Assembly: GCA_019426215.1 (NCBI GenBank) | Contig: CM033403.1 | Coordinates: 687,001-751,000 of the forward strand | Origin: Buddleja alternifolia | Lineage: Eukaryota > Streptophyta > Magnoliopsida > Lamiales > Scrophulariaceae | Direction: 5' to 3' | DNA: 64,000 bases | In this document: positions 21,981 to 34,380 of the stretch, piece after piece | Numbering within the stretch: position 1 is the stretch's first letter | How the letters are laid out: each line of letters opens with the position of its first letter | Program-made: the position numbers and the translations under genes | The notes under the pieces: model-generated | What the model saw: the letters and a program-made list of their open reading frames with translations, nothing else | What the model was told of the DNA's origin: nothing | Database searches by the model: none

Positions 21981-23502
21981 AAATTTTTTTTTGACCGTGT
22001 TGGAATGATACGAAATTTGCACGGTCATAGCGAAATGACATTCCGAACAGAACGTAAGACAATATGTTCTCGTGATTTTAGCCATCCGAGATCGTTTAAG
22101 GCCTCAAATACGTGTTTTATTACAAAATACGTATTTTTGTAATAAAATGCGTATTTAAGGCCTTAAACGATCTCGGATAGCTAAAATCCCGAGAGCGCAA
22201 AATTGCGTTTTGTTCGGAATACCGTTTCGCTATGACCGTGCAAATTTCGTGTCATTCTGACACGGTCAAATTATAAACGAAAAATATTTTCGTAAATACA
22301 CAAATTTATACATACACCCATCTACACATACACAAATATACATATACACCCACATATACACAAAATAAATGTACCCACACATACACAAATATACATACAC
22401 CCATACATATAGGTGGTGTCGGCGGCGTTGATGGAGGTGGTAGTGTCGGCGGCGTTAGTGAGAGATAAAGAGGAAATGAAGAAGATGAAATTTGAAATTT
22501 CAAATGAAGAAGAGAAAGAGGAGTGAGATATATAAAGAGGATTTTTATTTTCGGTCAAAGCCTATTATAGCGGTTCTTTGAATAACCGCTGTAATAGGTC
22601 CGGAAAGTTTTGGGCGGGAAAAATGGGGGGGAATTTTTTAAAAATATTTTGACCTATTACAGCGGTTCGGTAGCGAACCGCTGTAACCTGTTCGGTACCA
22701 AAAAAAAAAAGTTTTTTTTTTTACTCCGAAAAATTTTGGGCGGAAATATTTTGGGCGTGAAAATTGGGGGGAAATTTTTTTGAAATTTTTTGACCTGTTA
22801 CAGCGGTTCGGTAGCGAACCGCTGTAACCGGTTCGGTACCAAAAAAAAAAGTTTTTTTTTTGCTCCGAAAAATTTTGGGCGGGAAAATTGGAGGGGAATT
22901 TTTTTTAAAATTTTTTGACCTGTTACAGCGGTTCGGTACCGAACCGCTGTAACCGGTTCGGTACCAAAAAAAAAAAGTTTTTTTTTTTTACTCCGAAAAA
23001 TTTTGGGCGGAAATATTTTGGGCGGGAAAATTGGGGGGGAATTTTTTTTAAAATTTTTTGACCTGTTACAGCGGTTCGGTAGCGAACCGCTGTAACCGGT
23101 TCGGTACCAAAAAAAAAAGTTTTTTTTTTTGCTCCGAAAAATTTTGGGCGGGAAAATTGGGGGGGGAATTTTTTTTTAAATCTTTTGACCTGTTACAGCG
23201 GTTCGGTACCGAACCGCTGTAACAGGTTTAGCCCAGTTATAGCAGTTCGGTACCGAACCGCTATAAGAAGTTTTTTTTTTTTTTCTTATTTTGATCGGCC
23301 TATTAGAGCGGTTTTCTAACGAACCGCTATAATAGGTTTGGAACTATTACAGCGGTTCGATAAAAAACCGCTGTAATAGATACCCGATTAATATCCATTA
23401 TAACGGTTCACTTATAAACCGCTGTAATAAGTCTCTCCGTTCAGCGGTTTTAAAAATACCGCTGTAAAATGTGCGCTGTAACAGGCCTTTTCTGTACTAG
23501 TG
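21981..23502 (+). mobile_element. Non-autonomous CACTA element, copy B, 5' end missing
   Basis: Homology to copy A starts in the homopolymer before GACCGTGTTGG (A position about 19068) and runs to the 3' terminus at 23502. The palindrome and ACACATAC repeats are almost identical to copy A. The subterminal array is longer (about five modules, 22560-23220, against about three). The GA run is shorter. Confidence 0.82.
22560..23225. repeat. Array of palindromic subterminal modules, copy B
   Basis: About five units of the same 120-125 bp module as in copy A. Neighbouring palindromes differ at their centres (GGTAGCG or GGTACCG), so units have diverged by small changes while keeping the stem. Confidence 0.7.
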
Positions 23503-23505
23503 AAA

Positions 23506-24876
23506 ATGCTCTACATACAGCCATCGGTGATAACAATAACTTATTCAACAAGGTCAAGACATGCTCTACGATTAAGGAAATTTGGGATAAGTTGGCTACA
23601 ATATGTGGCGGTTCAGCGCAAATCAAAGAGAACAAGATTTCAATTGCCAAGGAAAGGTTTAATGGTTTTAAAATGTTGCCTAATGAAATGCTAGAGCAAT
23701 TAGATATAAGATTTACTGCTTTTGTTACGGAGTTAACATCTTTAGGCATGGATTTACAAAATCGAGAAATGGTGGTTAAGATTTTTCGAACTCTCCCTAG
23801 TAGATTTTTAATGAAAACAACGGCTATGAGAGAATCTAACATGTTGGATCTTCTAACTCCAGAAGATGCTTTTTCAGTCCGGTGATAGAGTTTTGAGCGC
23901 TAATAGCATCAATCAAGGGTAAATCTGGTAATAAGGGAAAAGCGTTGGATATAAGTGACGAAGAGGAGTTAGCTTTGCTAAATAGGTTTAGAAAGTTTGT
24001 AAGATATGGAAAGAAAGGAAAATGTCCTAAACATCAAGGACATAGTTCATATCAAGCGCCTACTCCAACACAACAACAGTTTCAAGCGCCTCCGTATTCT
24101 TCCCCTTCTCCCTCAGCACCAAATTAATACAAAGCGTCTTCTCCGCAAAATCTCTCAGCGCCAGTGGTCTCAAAACCACAAAATGCAAGGTTAACAAATA
24201 AGCAAAAGATGAAAACAAATTTTGTTATAATTGCAGGAAACCAGGGCACTACCAGGTAAATTGCCCTTATCCAAACGTATCCAAGCCCTCAAGGCAGGAT
24301 TACTAGGATAGAAACTAATTCAGGTACAACCTTCCTCAACAAGGTGTGCTAGCGGAATCAAAACCAGCGTCTGCACCTGAAGATTTGGAGTCTTCAGAAG
24401 AGAGTAGTGATGATACTGAGCCGTTGGATGATTCAGTGCTAATTTGTCTCATGGCCAGAGATGATGAAGCATCTTCTGATTCACTATCTGAGGTAAATAC
24501 TGAAATAGCTTATCCTCTCTCGTATGAAGAATTACTTGATAAAGTAAAAGATTATTATAAAGATTGTCAAGATGCTACAAAATTATATCAAAATTATTTC
24601 GATATCATATCATCGCTCAAAGGTGATAACGTGATGCTCAAGGCAGATTTGCAAGTTCAGCAACAATGCATTGAGAAAAACCAATCACTTGAGAGTGAGA
24701 TAATTCAATTGAAAAATGATCTTGATATAATAGTCAAGAGAGAAGCTGAGCTGATTGCTAGACTTGCTAAATCAGAGCAGCTCGTCTCATCATTGTCTAA
24801 AGCCTCAAGAAAGCTAGACAATGTGACTGAAGTAACAATATTATTTGGTAAAAAGACCGGTTTAGGATGTAATAAA
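23506..24876 (+). pseudogene. Sirevirus gag, middle and C-terminal parts
   Basis: Resumes gag after the CACTA composite with NALHTAIGDNNNLFNKV. It continues through typical copia gag helices (KENKISIAKERFNGFKM, LTSLGMDLQNREMVVKI) to a frameshift near 23880. A CCHC zinc knuckle, CYNCRKPGHYQVNCP, lies at about 24222-24266. After it an acidic, then coiled-coil-like stretch (24346-24876, LESEIIQLKNDLDIIVKREA) is typical of the long sirevirus gag linker. A solo LTR interrupts the frame at 24877 within CNK|F. Confidence 0.85.
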
Positions 24877-26398
24877 TGTTGTGATTCGGTCTAGCGGATT
24901 AAATTTTTAATCTGAATCACACCTAAGAATTCAATCCGGGGATATTCATGATATTAAGCATATAGATCAATTGACGAGAATTAACAAGAGTAATCGAATT
25001 ACCTTTTCGTCTATTGAATCTCGAATTATCAGCAACAGCCTCGGACTCCTACCTCTAGATAATCATGAGGAAGAAAAATTCTCTGAGAAAAGTTCGATTT
25101 GCTCCTCGGAAACAATTGCAGGCGGCTAGTTGGATGGAGAGGAAGGGATTTTTCTTTCCTAATGCTGTAGGTTTATTTTGGCTCAGTGTTAGATTCTAAA
25201 ACAATGACTTGTCTTCTTGTCTGGAGTTCTGACACTAACTGATTACTTATACCAAGTAAAAGACTCCCCTAGGTTACATATGAATTAATATGATTTAATT
25301 AATTTATTTAATCCAATTAAATATCTTTAATTAAATCATACCATCTATTTTGTCAGCCAATTCACATCAAATGTGATTTTACGAAAATACCCTTAGCTTA
25401 AAGAAATATTCCTTTTCTTCACATAGCGCGACTCTCTAGGTTCGATTCAATTGGTAATGGGAGGATTCCAAAGGATAAGGTTGTCAGCTAGCCAACACCG
25501 TGGAACCAAATAGTAACCCAATTGAAAACGAGATGATCATGTCATCAAGAACCTTGACTACGAATTCCATATGTGTATAAACTCTTCACCGAAGTGACCC
25601 GATCAAGTAAGAGCCATGGTTTAGTCAAACTCATAAAACTTGATACTATACTTAGAATCATAATAATGTGAAATTACCAAACTACCCTCAGTGACAATCA
25701 CGGGATAGTTTATATGCTTTGGTCAAAGACTTATAATTTCAATTACTTACGATCGTACATGTCACCTACTCGTTTACTGTCGAGATGGTGAATCCCATTT
25801 TGGCAAGTTATCTTATAACATCAAATGCACTATTGGATCGTACTTCGAGGTCGACCCCACCTATCAGGTGATAGCGGTCTAACTACTCTGATAACATATC
25901 CAATACTACAAGCATGTTATAAATGACTCCTCAGGTCTAAAGTTCACACATACTATCTCAATCTTAATCCAAATCATTGACTGTCAAAGAGTAAATACCC
26001 ATGTGATCGGATTAATGCGAGTCAAATTCAAATATGTTAATTCCATTAATCATATTCATGAAACCATTTCCCACTATCTAAGCAATGTACGATTGACACT
26101 TCCTTGTCAAAGAAGGTGTCATATGAGTTGAATATTAATGTCCAATCAATATTCGTTAACTCAGGAACTCCCAGTTTCAGAGATTAAGTACTGGACTGTT
26201 CCAGTGCCTCCTCTTGTCCATAAGAGGTGGAAAGTCTGTCTTGAAATCTCTTGGACTAATTTGTTCAATACAGTTAAATGCCATTAGATTTATATGAACA
26301 AAATCAAAACTTTTATTCATCAAACGTTTTGTACAAATAACTTATCTAAGCCCTACTCAATCTAATTCCTTATAGGCATTGAGAGCATACACCTAATA
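24877..26398 (-). mobile_element. Solo LTR of a Ty1/copia family, 1.52 kb
   Basis: Flanked by the 5-bp TSD ATAAA (24872-24876 and 26399-26403). The plus-strand left end is TGTTGTGATTCGG. The right end is CCTAATA, a one-base change from CCTAACA. Sequence and termini match the LTR at 61522-63819, in opposite orientation. No internal region remains, so it arose by LTR-LTR recombination. It interrupts the sirevirus gag-pol linker, and removing it restores a CNKFGK reading. Confidence 0.9.
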
Positions 26399-26940
26399 AT
26401 AAATTCGGTAAACAACCACATAAATCTAATGTTATGGCAAACAACAAAGGAAAGGGTGTGTTCTTTGTTGAGAAAGGTTCAAAGAGTGAAACACTTATTG
26501 AACCTAAAGACAATGGTACGAGGGCAAATGAGACGACCAAAGCTCACTCAGGCAAGTAAAAGACAAAAGTGAATAATTCACAAAGAAAGGTTTATCCAAA
26601 TGCTCAAAAGGCTAAGGAGAAACCTTAGTACTGTGAATCAAACGCTAAGCATCAAGCACCCAAAGTGCACCCTAAGCCAGCACCAAGGAAATACCAGTGT
26701 CAATATCCACAAAGATCAAGGTCATATTATCGATACTATGATGATTATGATTATGATTACTATTATAATAGAGAATATTATTATACATCCAAAAAGCACA
26801 CACAATACAAAATGAAACCCAAAAAGACTAATCCTCCCGCAATGAAGACTAAGCAAATAAGGGTTCCTAAAATTCTAATTCAGATTAACACTACTAATGT
26901 GAAAGGACCCAAGTCACAATGGGTACCTAAAAAGAAATAG
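26399..26940 (+). pseudogene. Sirevirus gag-pol linker
   Basis: Low-complexity basic and tyrosine-rich sequence (YYRYYDDYDYDYYY) with several stops. It ends in VKGPKSQWVPKKK, a form of the GPK..WVPK motif that precedes the protease in sireviruses. Confidence 0.7.
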
Positions 26941-26964
26941 AACTTCCCTTTTGAATGCAGGTAC

Positions 26965-27257
26965 CTAGAGCTAGAGCCGATACATCTATTTGGTAGATCG
27001 ATAGTGGGTCATCAAGGCACATGATGGGCTCCAAGAATCTTTTGATCAACTATCGAGCTACCAATGGTTTTCGGGTTGTATTTGGTTACAACTACAAAGG
27101 TAAAACCAAAGGTATAGATACTATGCATAGGGGAAACATCATGATAAGTGATGTATATTATGTTCAGGGTCTTAAGCATAATCTTTTAAGTATAAGTCAA
27201 TTTTGTGATAAACGTTTTGAAGTCAAATTTTCAAGTGACTATTGCTATATTAAAAGA
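26965..27257 (+). pseudogene. Sirevirus aspartic protease C-part and start of GAG-pre-integrase domain
   Basis: Reads DSGSSRHMMGSKNLL (protease active-site region, with a stop just before it), then GNIMISDVYYVQGLKHNLLSISQFCDK and CYIK. It stops abruptly at about 27257 where inverted LTR sequence begins. The rest of this domain is found at 47331 on the minus strand. Confidence 0.85.
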
Positions 27258-28273
27258 CAACTTCAACACCATAGCAAATGGTGAAGACTTGATCTCGAGT
27301 TCCCTGATCACAAAGATTTCAACTCGGCTAAGGTCTGCTTCTGACAATGATTCTTTCACACAGAAATATTGCTTTGTTTTCAACAACTTCGTCACTCAGA
27401 TTGAAGAGGTTGATGGATTTTTATCACGATTTGTTTGATTTGAAAAGTTCAAACACTTTTGGAATATCTCTTTAGAAATGATGTTTCTTCTATGAAGAGA
27501 TAAGAGATATTAGTTTGGCTATGGAGATGTATAAGCTCAAAGATATTTTGGTTATGGAGGTTTTGAGCTTTTAGGGATGAATATAGATTTCAACAGCGTA
27601 AGTGTATATCAGATGTTTGATAATAATTCTCGGTGTCTAGGATTGAGCTGTGAGTTTCTATTTATAGACTTTTCTTGGGATTTGTTCATTGGGCACATGC
27701 AGGAGCGTGTTAAACACGAGGTGTGTGACTCAGTCTTTTTTTGACATCTCCAAAAATTCTGCTGCACAGAGTTGGTAGCAGACCTACTTTGAGTTGACAG
27801 CATGGGGAAAGGCTTATCCATACGTCAATAGGCCTTATCACATTTAATGCTCTTATCAAGCATTTAATGGATTTGAATTTAATTCTTGTTAGAATTAAAT
27901 GTCCGTTGAATGTTGCATTTAAGAGCTTATTGACTTTAGAATAAATTCAGATGAAAACAGGCTCTTGTGGCATGATCACCTTGAATGATTCTTAGGTGCT
28001 TGATAGTCGCTTAAAGAATCCTTTATCTTTAAAGTCTTCAGACGTTGATTTTTTATTTCACTTTGATAGACTCACTTAGAATTCCATCATAGTTCAAGCG
28101 CTAGATACTAGTCTAAAACTATAAAGATAAAAAGCCTTATGCTACAAATTACAATTCGATTACTTTAAACCTTTATACATATTCTAATAAAGATAAACTT
28201 ACATATCTTTGGGGTCTAACATAAAACCTATTTTGTCATCATCAAAACATCTAACATGAAATTTCCTAACAAT
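27258..28273 (-). repeat. 3' LTR of copia element 2, first 1016 bp, inverted
   Basis: On the minus strand it starts TGTTAGGAAAT at 28273, next to the polypurine tract, and runs to GTTGAAGTTGTCTTT at 27258. It aligns with 17036-18052 of the 5' LTR. Confidence 0.92.
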
Positions 28274-28290
28274 TTCCCCCTTTTTGATGA
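28274..28290 (-). promoter_or_regulatory. Polypurine tract of copia element 2, inverted
   Basis: Minus-strand AAAAAGGGGGAAAT directly upstream of the inverted LTR start. Confidence 0.9.
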
Positions 28291-28499
28291 TGTCAAAACC
28301 TTAACTGTTTTATAGTCCAAGAGCTATAAAGTCACCAAAGATAATATAAAGTTAGCGTTTGAAAGTTAGAGGTTAGCTACAAGTTAGTACATATAGCAAG
28401 AAACGAGATGTTTCAGCAAACTCATTCATTCATATAATATATCATTAAGTACAATGAGTTAAAGGAAACATTCATAAAAACATATAACATAAAAGCGCT

Positions 28500-31400
28500 T
28501 AAAAAAAATAAAGTAGTGAAACTCTAGCGCTTTCTCTTCGATGAAGAAATTTGCTATTTCTTCTGATCTTGTTTCTTTTGCTCTTGTTTGAAGAGCATTT
28601 CGGCAAACTTCCATAACCTATCGTTTGCTTCCCTCATCTTCTTATGAGTACTGTTGGCAAATTGAACATGTCACATTCTCTAGGCCAACTCCTCAAAACT
28701 GTGAAGGCGCTTGTGCCAAACTGAATTGTCGACTCCAAGTTCACACAATAGTTCTTCAAAAGTCTCGTAAGTCCTTGTGATTGGAGCTCTTTTATGATTG
28801 ATATAGAGCGGCACAAAAATAGCAAACAGAGGAATTCCAACTCTTCAAGCAGCTCAACGGGGAAATCAGGAATTAGGTAACCGCTATAGAAACGAGGCTT
28901 GCGTTTCTTAAGGATGGCTTGCTGGATTGAATAAATCACATTTTGAAGTTCTTCCCAGCTCTTATCTTCAGAGCTTTCTACGTTCTTGGACGGTCCATTA
29001 CCCTTTTCCCCCTTCTTGACATCAGCATCAAGAGGTTGAGATGAACGAATCTATGATAAGTCCCAGCGGAAGAGCTTGACTTCATCTATCAACAGAGCTA
29101 CTTGAGCAGCAATACTTTTAGCTGCAGAGTTGGAAAGAGAGTGACGTTCAACGTCTGCATTTGCATTCAGGGCTAGCAAGTGGTTGGTGCTTTCAGAAAG
29201 ATCTTTGACGAGTGGCACCATTTGATTCATGATAGTAACAGTGTTTTGATTGGCTGGATTTTGCATATCATTCAGTCGAGTTCTTTCGACTTGATTTTTT
29301 GAAGTGATTCGATCTTCCAAGCGAGAGCATGAGCCCTTGATATCAACGAGTGAGTTCTTAACCACTTTCTTGAAGTCCTTAGCTTCTGGATCATCGTCAC
29401 TGTCTGAATCACTTGAGGAATGCGCCTGAAGGGGCAATGGTTCTTTGGAAGCAACCGCTTTGCCACGTCCTGGATCTCTAAAGAGAGGTTCCTCAGAATC
29501 AATTGGAGCACTGGATCTCTTGAAGAGCAGCGTTTGGAGCATGGACTTCTACAATATCCATGATGGTATCATCTTCATCGGCCTCAATTCTAGAAAGATT
29601 TTCAACAATTACTGGAACAGGAGTGCTGACAGGGGCTTCTTCTATGAATATTATCTCCTCAACATCATCTAATGCGCTACTCGGACAAAAGAAACATGAG
29701 ATTTTGAAAACTCAAAAGCATAAGTTGTAAGTTGCGGCGCTAAAGAGTAAAGATGGCAAAAATTTGAAAGCCACCACAACAACAAAAGAATAGGAGTGTC
29801 TGGAATGATCTCTGGTGGAGTCATCTTTGATGACAGCATAATCTGGGTCCATGGAATGTTCTTTGAAATAGTTGAAGGCTGAAATAGTTCTTGTTTGAAT
29901 ATTGAGAGTGGTCTTTCTCGAGCAGCTACCCACATTGGACCGATTGCATCTATAGGGTGTATGGGAGTTAACCTGGCGCTAGACCCTAGAATAAAGAAAA
30001 AAGAGTCCTCGATTTGCTCCTTAGAGAAGCACAACAACCTATCTTCTAGTAGTACTTGAAGATTTGAGATGTAGTGCTTGCAATAATCTTCTAAGTATGG
30101 CAGGACAACTTGAGCAAGCGTTCAGCTGTAGCGCCCTTCGATCAAATCAATTACCTACTGGTAATGAGCACTTAACTCCTGGGGATAAGATTCCAGAAAA
30201 ATAAATCCGGAGAACTCATTGAAGCTTGCCCAAGTTGCTGTTACAACATTCTTTGTAAAAATGTGGTCGAAGACTCTCACAGCATCTTTGAATTTCAAAT
30301 GATTAAAAAGAAACTCATAGCGCTGTTCATTGTCAACTTCCACATTGGCACTTGAAGACTCGCTACTCGGAGTGCTGCAATTGTCTGGAACAAGATTTGA
30401 TTGACTTAGCTCGTCAAGTGCTTGGCGAAGAGATTTCTCAATCGGATGCTGAATAGAAGGCAAAGATTGAACTGGTCTGAATCGCTGAATCTTGGAATCA
30501 AGGCAATAACAGGCAAAAATTTTGCGCTTATCATGGATGGCTTGATTAAACAGCAGTGAGTTGGCAACCATTTCTTCAACTGTATGGCACTTGGTGGCAT
30601 TTGCTTCAACCCATTCTGCTTCCTTAAGCAGCCACTCAGATCCGGCAGCTAGGATAGCTCTTATGCCATGATCCTGAATGCTCTTCAAGGCAAGGAAATG
30701 CTAGAGATCTGTGCTGTAATCTCCATGCCAAACTCTCTCAAAATAGAGTTGCGCTTCACGGGAAAGCATCTGCTTCAAATCTGCTAGCTTATCAGGAATG
30801 GCGATTCCTTTGGCTTTCCACAGGTGGAGAGGCTAAGTAGTCTCAAGGTTGGAGTAGTGAGCGACTCTCTCACGATAATGAGAATAACCAAGCTTAAGCT
30901 TCTCCTCACTTGGACTGAAGAGTAAATATCATAAAAACTGAGCGTCTCATTCCTCGGTGGACTAGCCTCTGGTTCGCCATGCAGATGAGCACTGAAGTAC
31001 GTAGAATCAATCTCGGCCAAAGTCCTTTGAAATGGCTTAGGAGCTTTCTTTGCTTAGAGGCGGCAATTTCAGCAAGAATAACAACTAAAGTCCTTTTGGG
31101 GACTTCCTCTTCTGCAGTACTTGAAGAAGACTTGAATTTAGAAGACTTAGACGTTTTGGTCTTTTTTAACTTTTTCGGGGAGGCGCTGAATCCTTGGAAG
31201 CAATTCTAATAAGCTTCTCTTTCTGAGCTTCTATCAATTCTTGACCAAATAATATCCAAGAAAACCAGGCATCAAACTCAATGGCTTCTTGAAGGCATTG
31301 TTCGGCATGTACATAGCTTTCTTCATTATCCTCATGCGAAATAAAGTCTTCATTGATTAAAGTCGGAGGAGCGAGAGCAAAGTGGTCTATATCTCGATCT

Positions 31401-32632
31401 AGCACCACCCAATGCCTAGCGGCTGATCCACCCAGTGTATGGGAGATCACCATCAGTGGCTGCAGCAACTTCTTGTGCGATTGCTACAATACTGGAAAGG
31501 TCAACGTCAAACTCCACTAGCATACTCTCGGGAACACTAGCAGTAGCGTCTGCTTTAGTATCAACTTCTAACAGAGCTGAAAGAAAAAAAACACACCTTA
31601 AGAACTAAATTTTCTATAGAAGGTAGAAAATCGAGAGAAGGCCTTGGTAGAAGAAATTTCTTACCCTGAGCGCTAGTCTCAGCGACTGGTTCCAAAGGAT
31701 GAACTTGTGGTTCACTAGCTTCAGGATCCACTTGCAAATCAGCTTCAGTGGCTGATAGTTCTTGATGAGTGTCTGGTGCTCGGGGAGATTTTGCATTTGG
31801 CTCTGCACGAGCGCTTGCGGGGGCGCTTGACTGCAGGATACCACGATGGTTAGATAACTTTTTAGCCATTAGAGTGCGAATCTTTTGGTGTGTTAGAGAG
31901 ATAGATTTTTCATGAGTGCTTGTAACATAAATTACCTCAGTAGCAGCTGGGACAGATCCAGCTATTTTCTGGCGCTTAAGAGCTTCTGTTTGCTCTTCTT
32001 CCTCGACTTCTTTCTGGAAATGCATGGGTGAAGGAAAAGGGGAGGATGGTTTCTTTTTCTGAGATTTCTTAGAAGGCGCTTGGGGAGCCTTCTTCAATTT
32101 CATTAAACTTAAGCCCAAAACAACGTCTGCAGGGCACTCCTCCGCGGGAGACACCAACTCTGGAAAATCTTCTTTAAACTCAGCTGCAATAATTCTTTGA
32201 AGTGCTTCCTCTTCTTACTTCTTGCTCAGCTTCTCTTCTAAGCGTCGAGCGCGTTCTTCCTTCGGCAACGCAGGGCCACCAACCATGGGAGGATGGAGAA
32301 GAGTAGAAATCATCTTTTTACCCAAAAAATTTTCTTTTGGAATGGCAGTTCCAGCGCTTGGAACATGAACGCTGTGATATAAAATGTAACTTAAAAGTAA
32401 ACCATAGGGTTTAGCGGGAGGCTTCTGCCCTAACATGGATGCTATCCTTTTGAAAATAAACGTTGACCAATTAATTTGATAGTTCTTTGCTATGGCCACC
32501 ATCATCTGAAATTGTATATGGCTAATTTTATCAAACAAATTGGCTCTACACTCAATAACCTTTGCGCAGATGTCCGCCATGATCTGGTACTTCACCTTCA
32601 ACTTCTTCTTTTTAAAGTTGTGCGAGTAGGAG
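28500..32632 (-). pseudogene. Extra 3' ORF (env-like position) of copia element 2, main part
   Basis: A series of open stretches on the minus strand: 32632-32215, 32157-31561, 31468-31166, 30688-30155, 30037-29669, 29542-29051 and 28939-28634, separated by stops and shifts. Early parts include an RARRLEEKLSKK helix, then a lysine/proline-rich low-complexity linker (KKSQKKKPSSPFPSP). The late part has AAQVALLIDEVKL and KKRKPRFYSGYL, shared with element 1 at 63-539. Copia element 3 has split it from its N-terminus (43253-43656). Sireviruses can carry an env-like gene here. I see no clear transmembrane or fusion segment, so its role is unknown. Confidence 0.6.
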
Positions 32633-33454
32633 GAGTCTGTTGGAGTTATGCCCTCAAATGCCATAAGATGATAGAATTATAGGGCATTAGATTGTATCTA
32701 AACATTCTTGTTTTAATAAAAGGCATTTGATGTTGTTTCTTAGAGGCATTTGTAAGGTTTAAATAAACAATTAGTCCTTTATATTAAGGCGAACATTCTA
32801 CTCCCTATGGGTTAGGGAGAGTGGCACTAGAAGTGTTTGATCCTTAATATCTAAATTGGTTCGCAAGTCAAAGAAAGTATTGACTGGACATCATTACTGG
32901 ATATATACTTCTATGATGTAAGTTTTAACAGGGGAGTGCCAGTCGAACACTATGAGTATGATAGTGGAAACTTATATCATAGACACATCAGTTAACCTAG
33001 TGTGTTCGAACTCGGCTCGCATCAGTTATGTCACATGGGTTTCCACTCAATGACAGTCAATGAAAAAACTGATAAGTTGTGATAGGTACGCGTGAACCTT
33101 AGACCTGAGTAATCACGTTGAAGATGTGCTTGTGACATCAAGTCTGTCATTAGTGTAGTTAGATCCATTTCACCCGTTGGTGTGGTCGACCTCGAAGTGC
33201 GGCTGGATGGGCAAGTAGCAATCTTAACTGATTACACTACTACAAAAATGACCTATAACAGTGGTTTTTTTGGGCCTATAACAGCGGTTTTAACCGCTGT
33301 CATAGGTCACCTTATGACAGGGGTCCTTTCCGGAACCGCTGTCATAGGGTTAAAAAAACAAAAATTTGGACCCCTATGACAGCGATTCCCGCTGAACCGC
33401 TGTCATAGGGTCCTTTTTTTTTTTTTTTTAATTTCTCGATTTTATTGTTACCAT

Positions 33455-33730
33455 GTCGGAATGACACGAAATTCGCATGGTCATAGCGAAACGGCATTCC
33501 GAACAAAAACGCAAGTATTTTGCGATCTCGTGATTTTAGCCATCTGAGATCGTTTAAGGCCTCAAATTTGCGTTTTATTACAAAAATAGGGTATTTTCGT
33601 AATAAAACATAAATTTGAGGCCTTAAACGATCTCAGATGGCTAAAATCACGAGACCGCAATGCTATGCATGCGTCAAGTTCAGCACACTGTTTTCCTATG
33701 ACCATGTGAATTTTGTGTCATTTCGATACC
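33455..33730. repeat. Long palindrome in CACTA copy C
   Basis: Arms match through CATGGTCATAGCGAAACGG and CATCTGAGATCGTTTAAGG, with a centre rich in GTATTTTCGTAAT. The right arm is less well conserved. It is homologous to the palindromes in copies A and B. Confidence 0.75.
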
Positions 33731-33754
33731 GCAAAATTTCAACCGAGAAATATT

Positions 33755-34380
33755 TTCGTAAATACACAAATATACATACAACCACATATAGACAAATATA
33801 CACGCACCCACATGTACACAAATACACCCATTAACTTATACACAAATATACATACACCCATCCACATATATATACACACAAATATACATACAACCACATA
33901 TACACAAATATACACACACCCACACATACACAAATACACCCATTCACATATACATAAATATACATACACCCATTAACATATACACAAATATACATACACC
34001 CATTAACATATACACAAATATACATACACCCATCCACATATATACATACACAAATATACATACACCCATCCACATATATACATACACAAATATACATACA
34101 CCCATTAACATATACACAAATATACACACACCCATTAACATATACACAAATATACATACACCCATCCACATATATACATACACAAATATACATACACCCA
34201 TTAACATATACACAAATATACACACACCCATTAACATATACACAAATATACATACACCCATCCACATATATACATACACAAATATACATACACCCATCAA
34301 CACATACACAAATATACATACACTCATCAACATATACACCCGTTAACATATACACAAATATACATACACCCATCCACATA
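33755..34380. repeat. ACACATAC-type minisatellite in CACTA copy C
   Basis: Units of about 30 bp (TATACACAAATATACATACA + CCCATTAACA or CCCATCCACATATA) are repeated about 18 times. They form a higher-order unit of roughly 120 bp. Copies A and B carry only a short version. Long minus-strand ORFs here (33739-34379) only reflect the repeat. Confidence 0.88.

Larger units (their letters stand above)
18821..23502 (+). mobile_element. Composite CACTA unit: copy A + pararetrovirus fragment + copy B
   Basis: The outer ends are CACTACTACAAAAATG (18821) and TACTAGTG (23502), with a 3-bp TSD AAA on each side (18818-18820, 23503-23505), as for CACTA elements. Between them lie a full CACTA copy (A, 18821-20421), 1.56 kb of EPRV DNA in minus orientation (20422-about 21980) and a second copy in the same direction lacking its 5' terminus (B, about 21981-23502). 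The unit splits the gag of copia element 2. It encodes no transposase. The outer TSD says the 5' end of A and the 3' end of B behave as one insertion. Confidence 0.82.

Noticed and set aside
33739..34379. Long minus-strand ORFs with repeated MGVCIFVYM units, like a membrane-repeat protein
   Set aside because: They translate a 30-bp minisatellite in CACTA copy C. More than one frame is open and the unit is a multiple of three, so the open frame carries no information.
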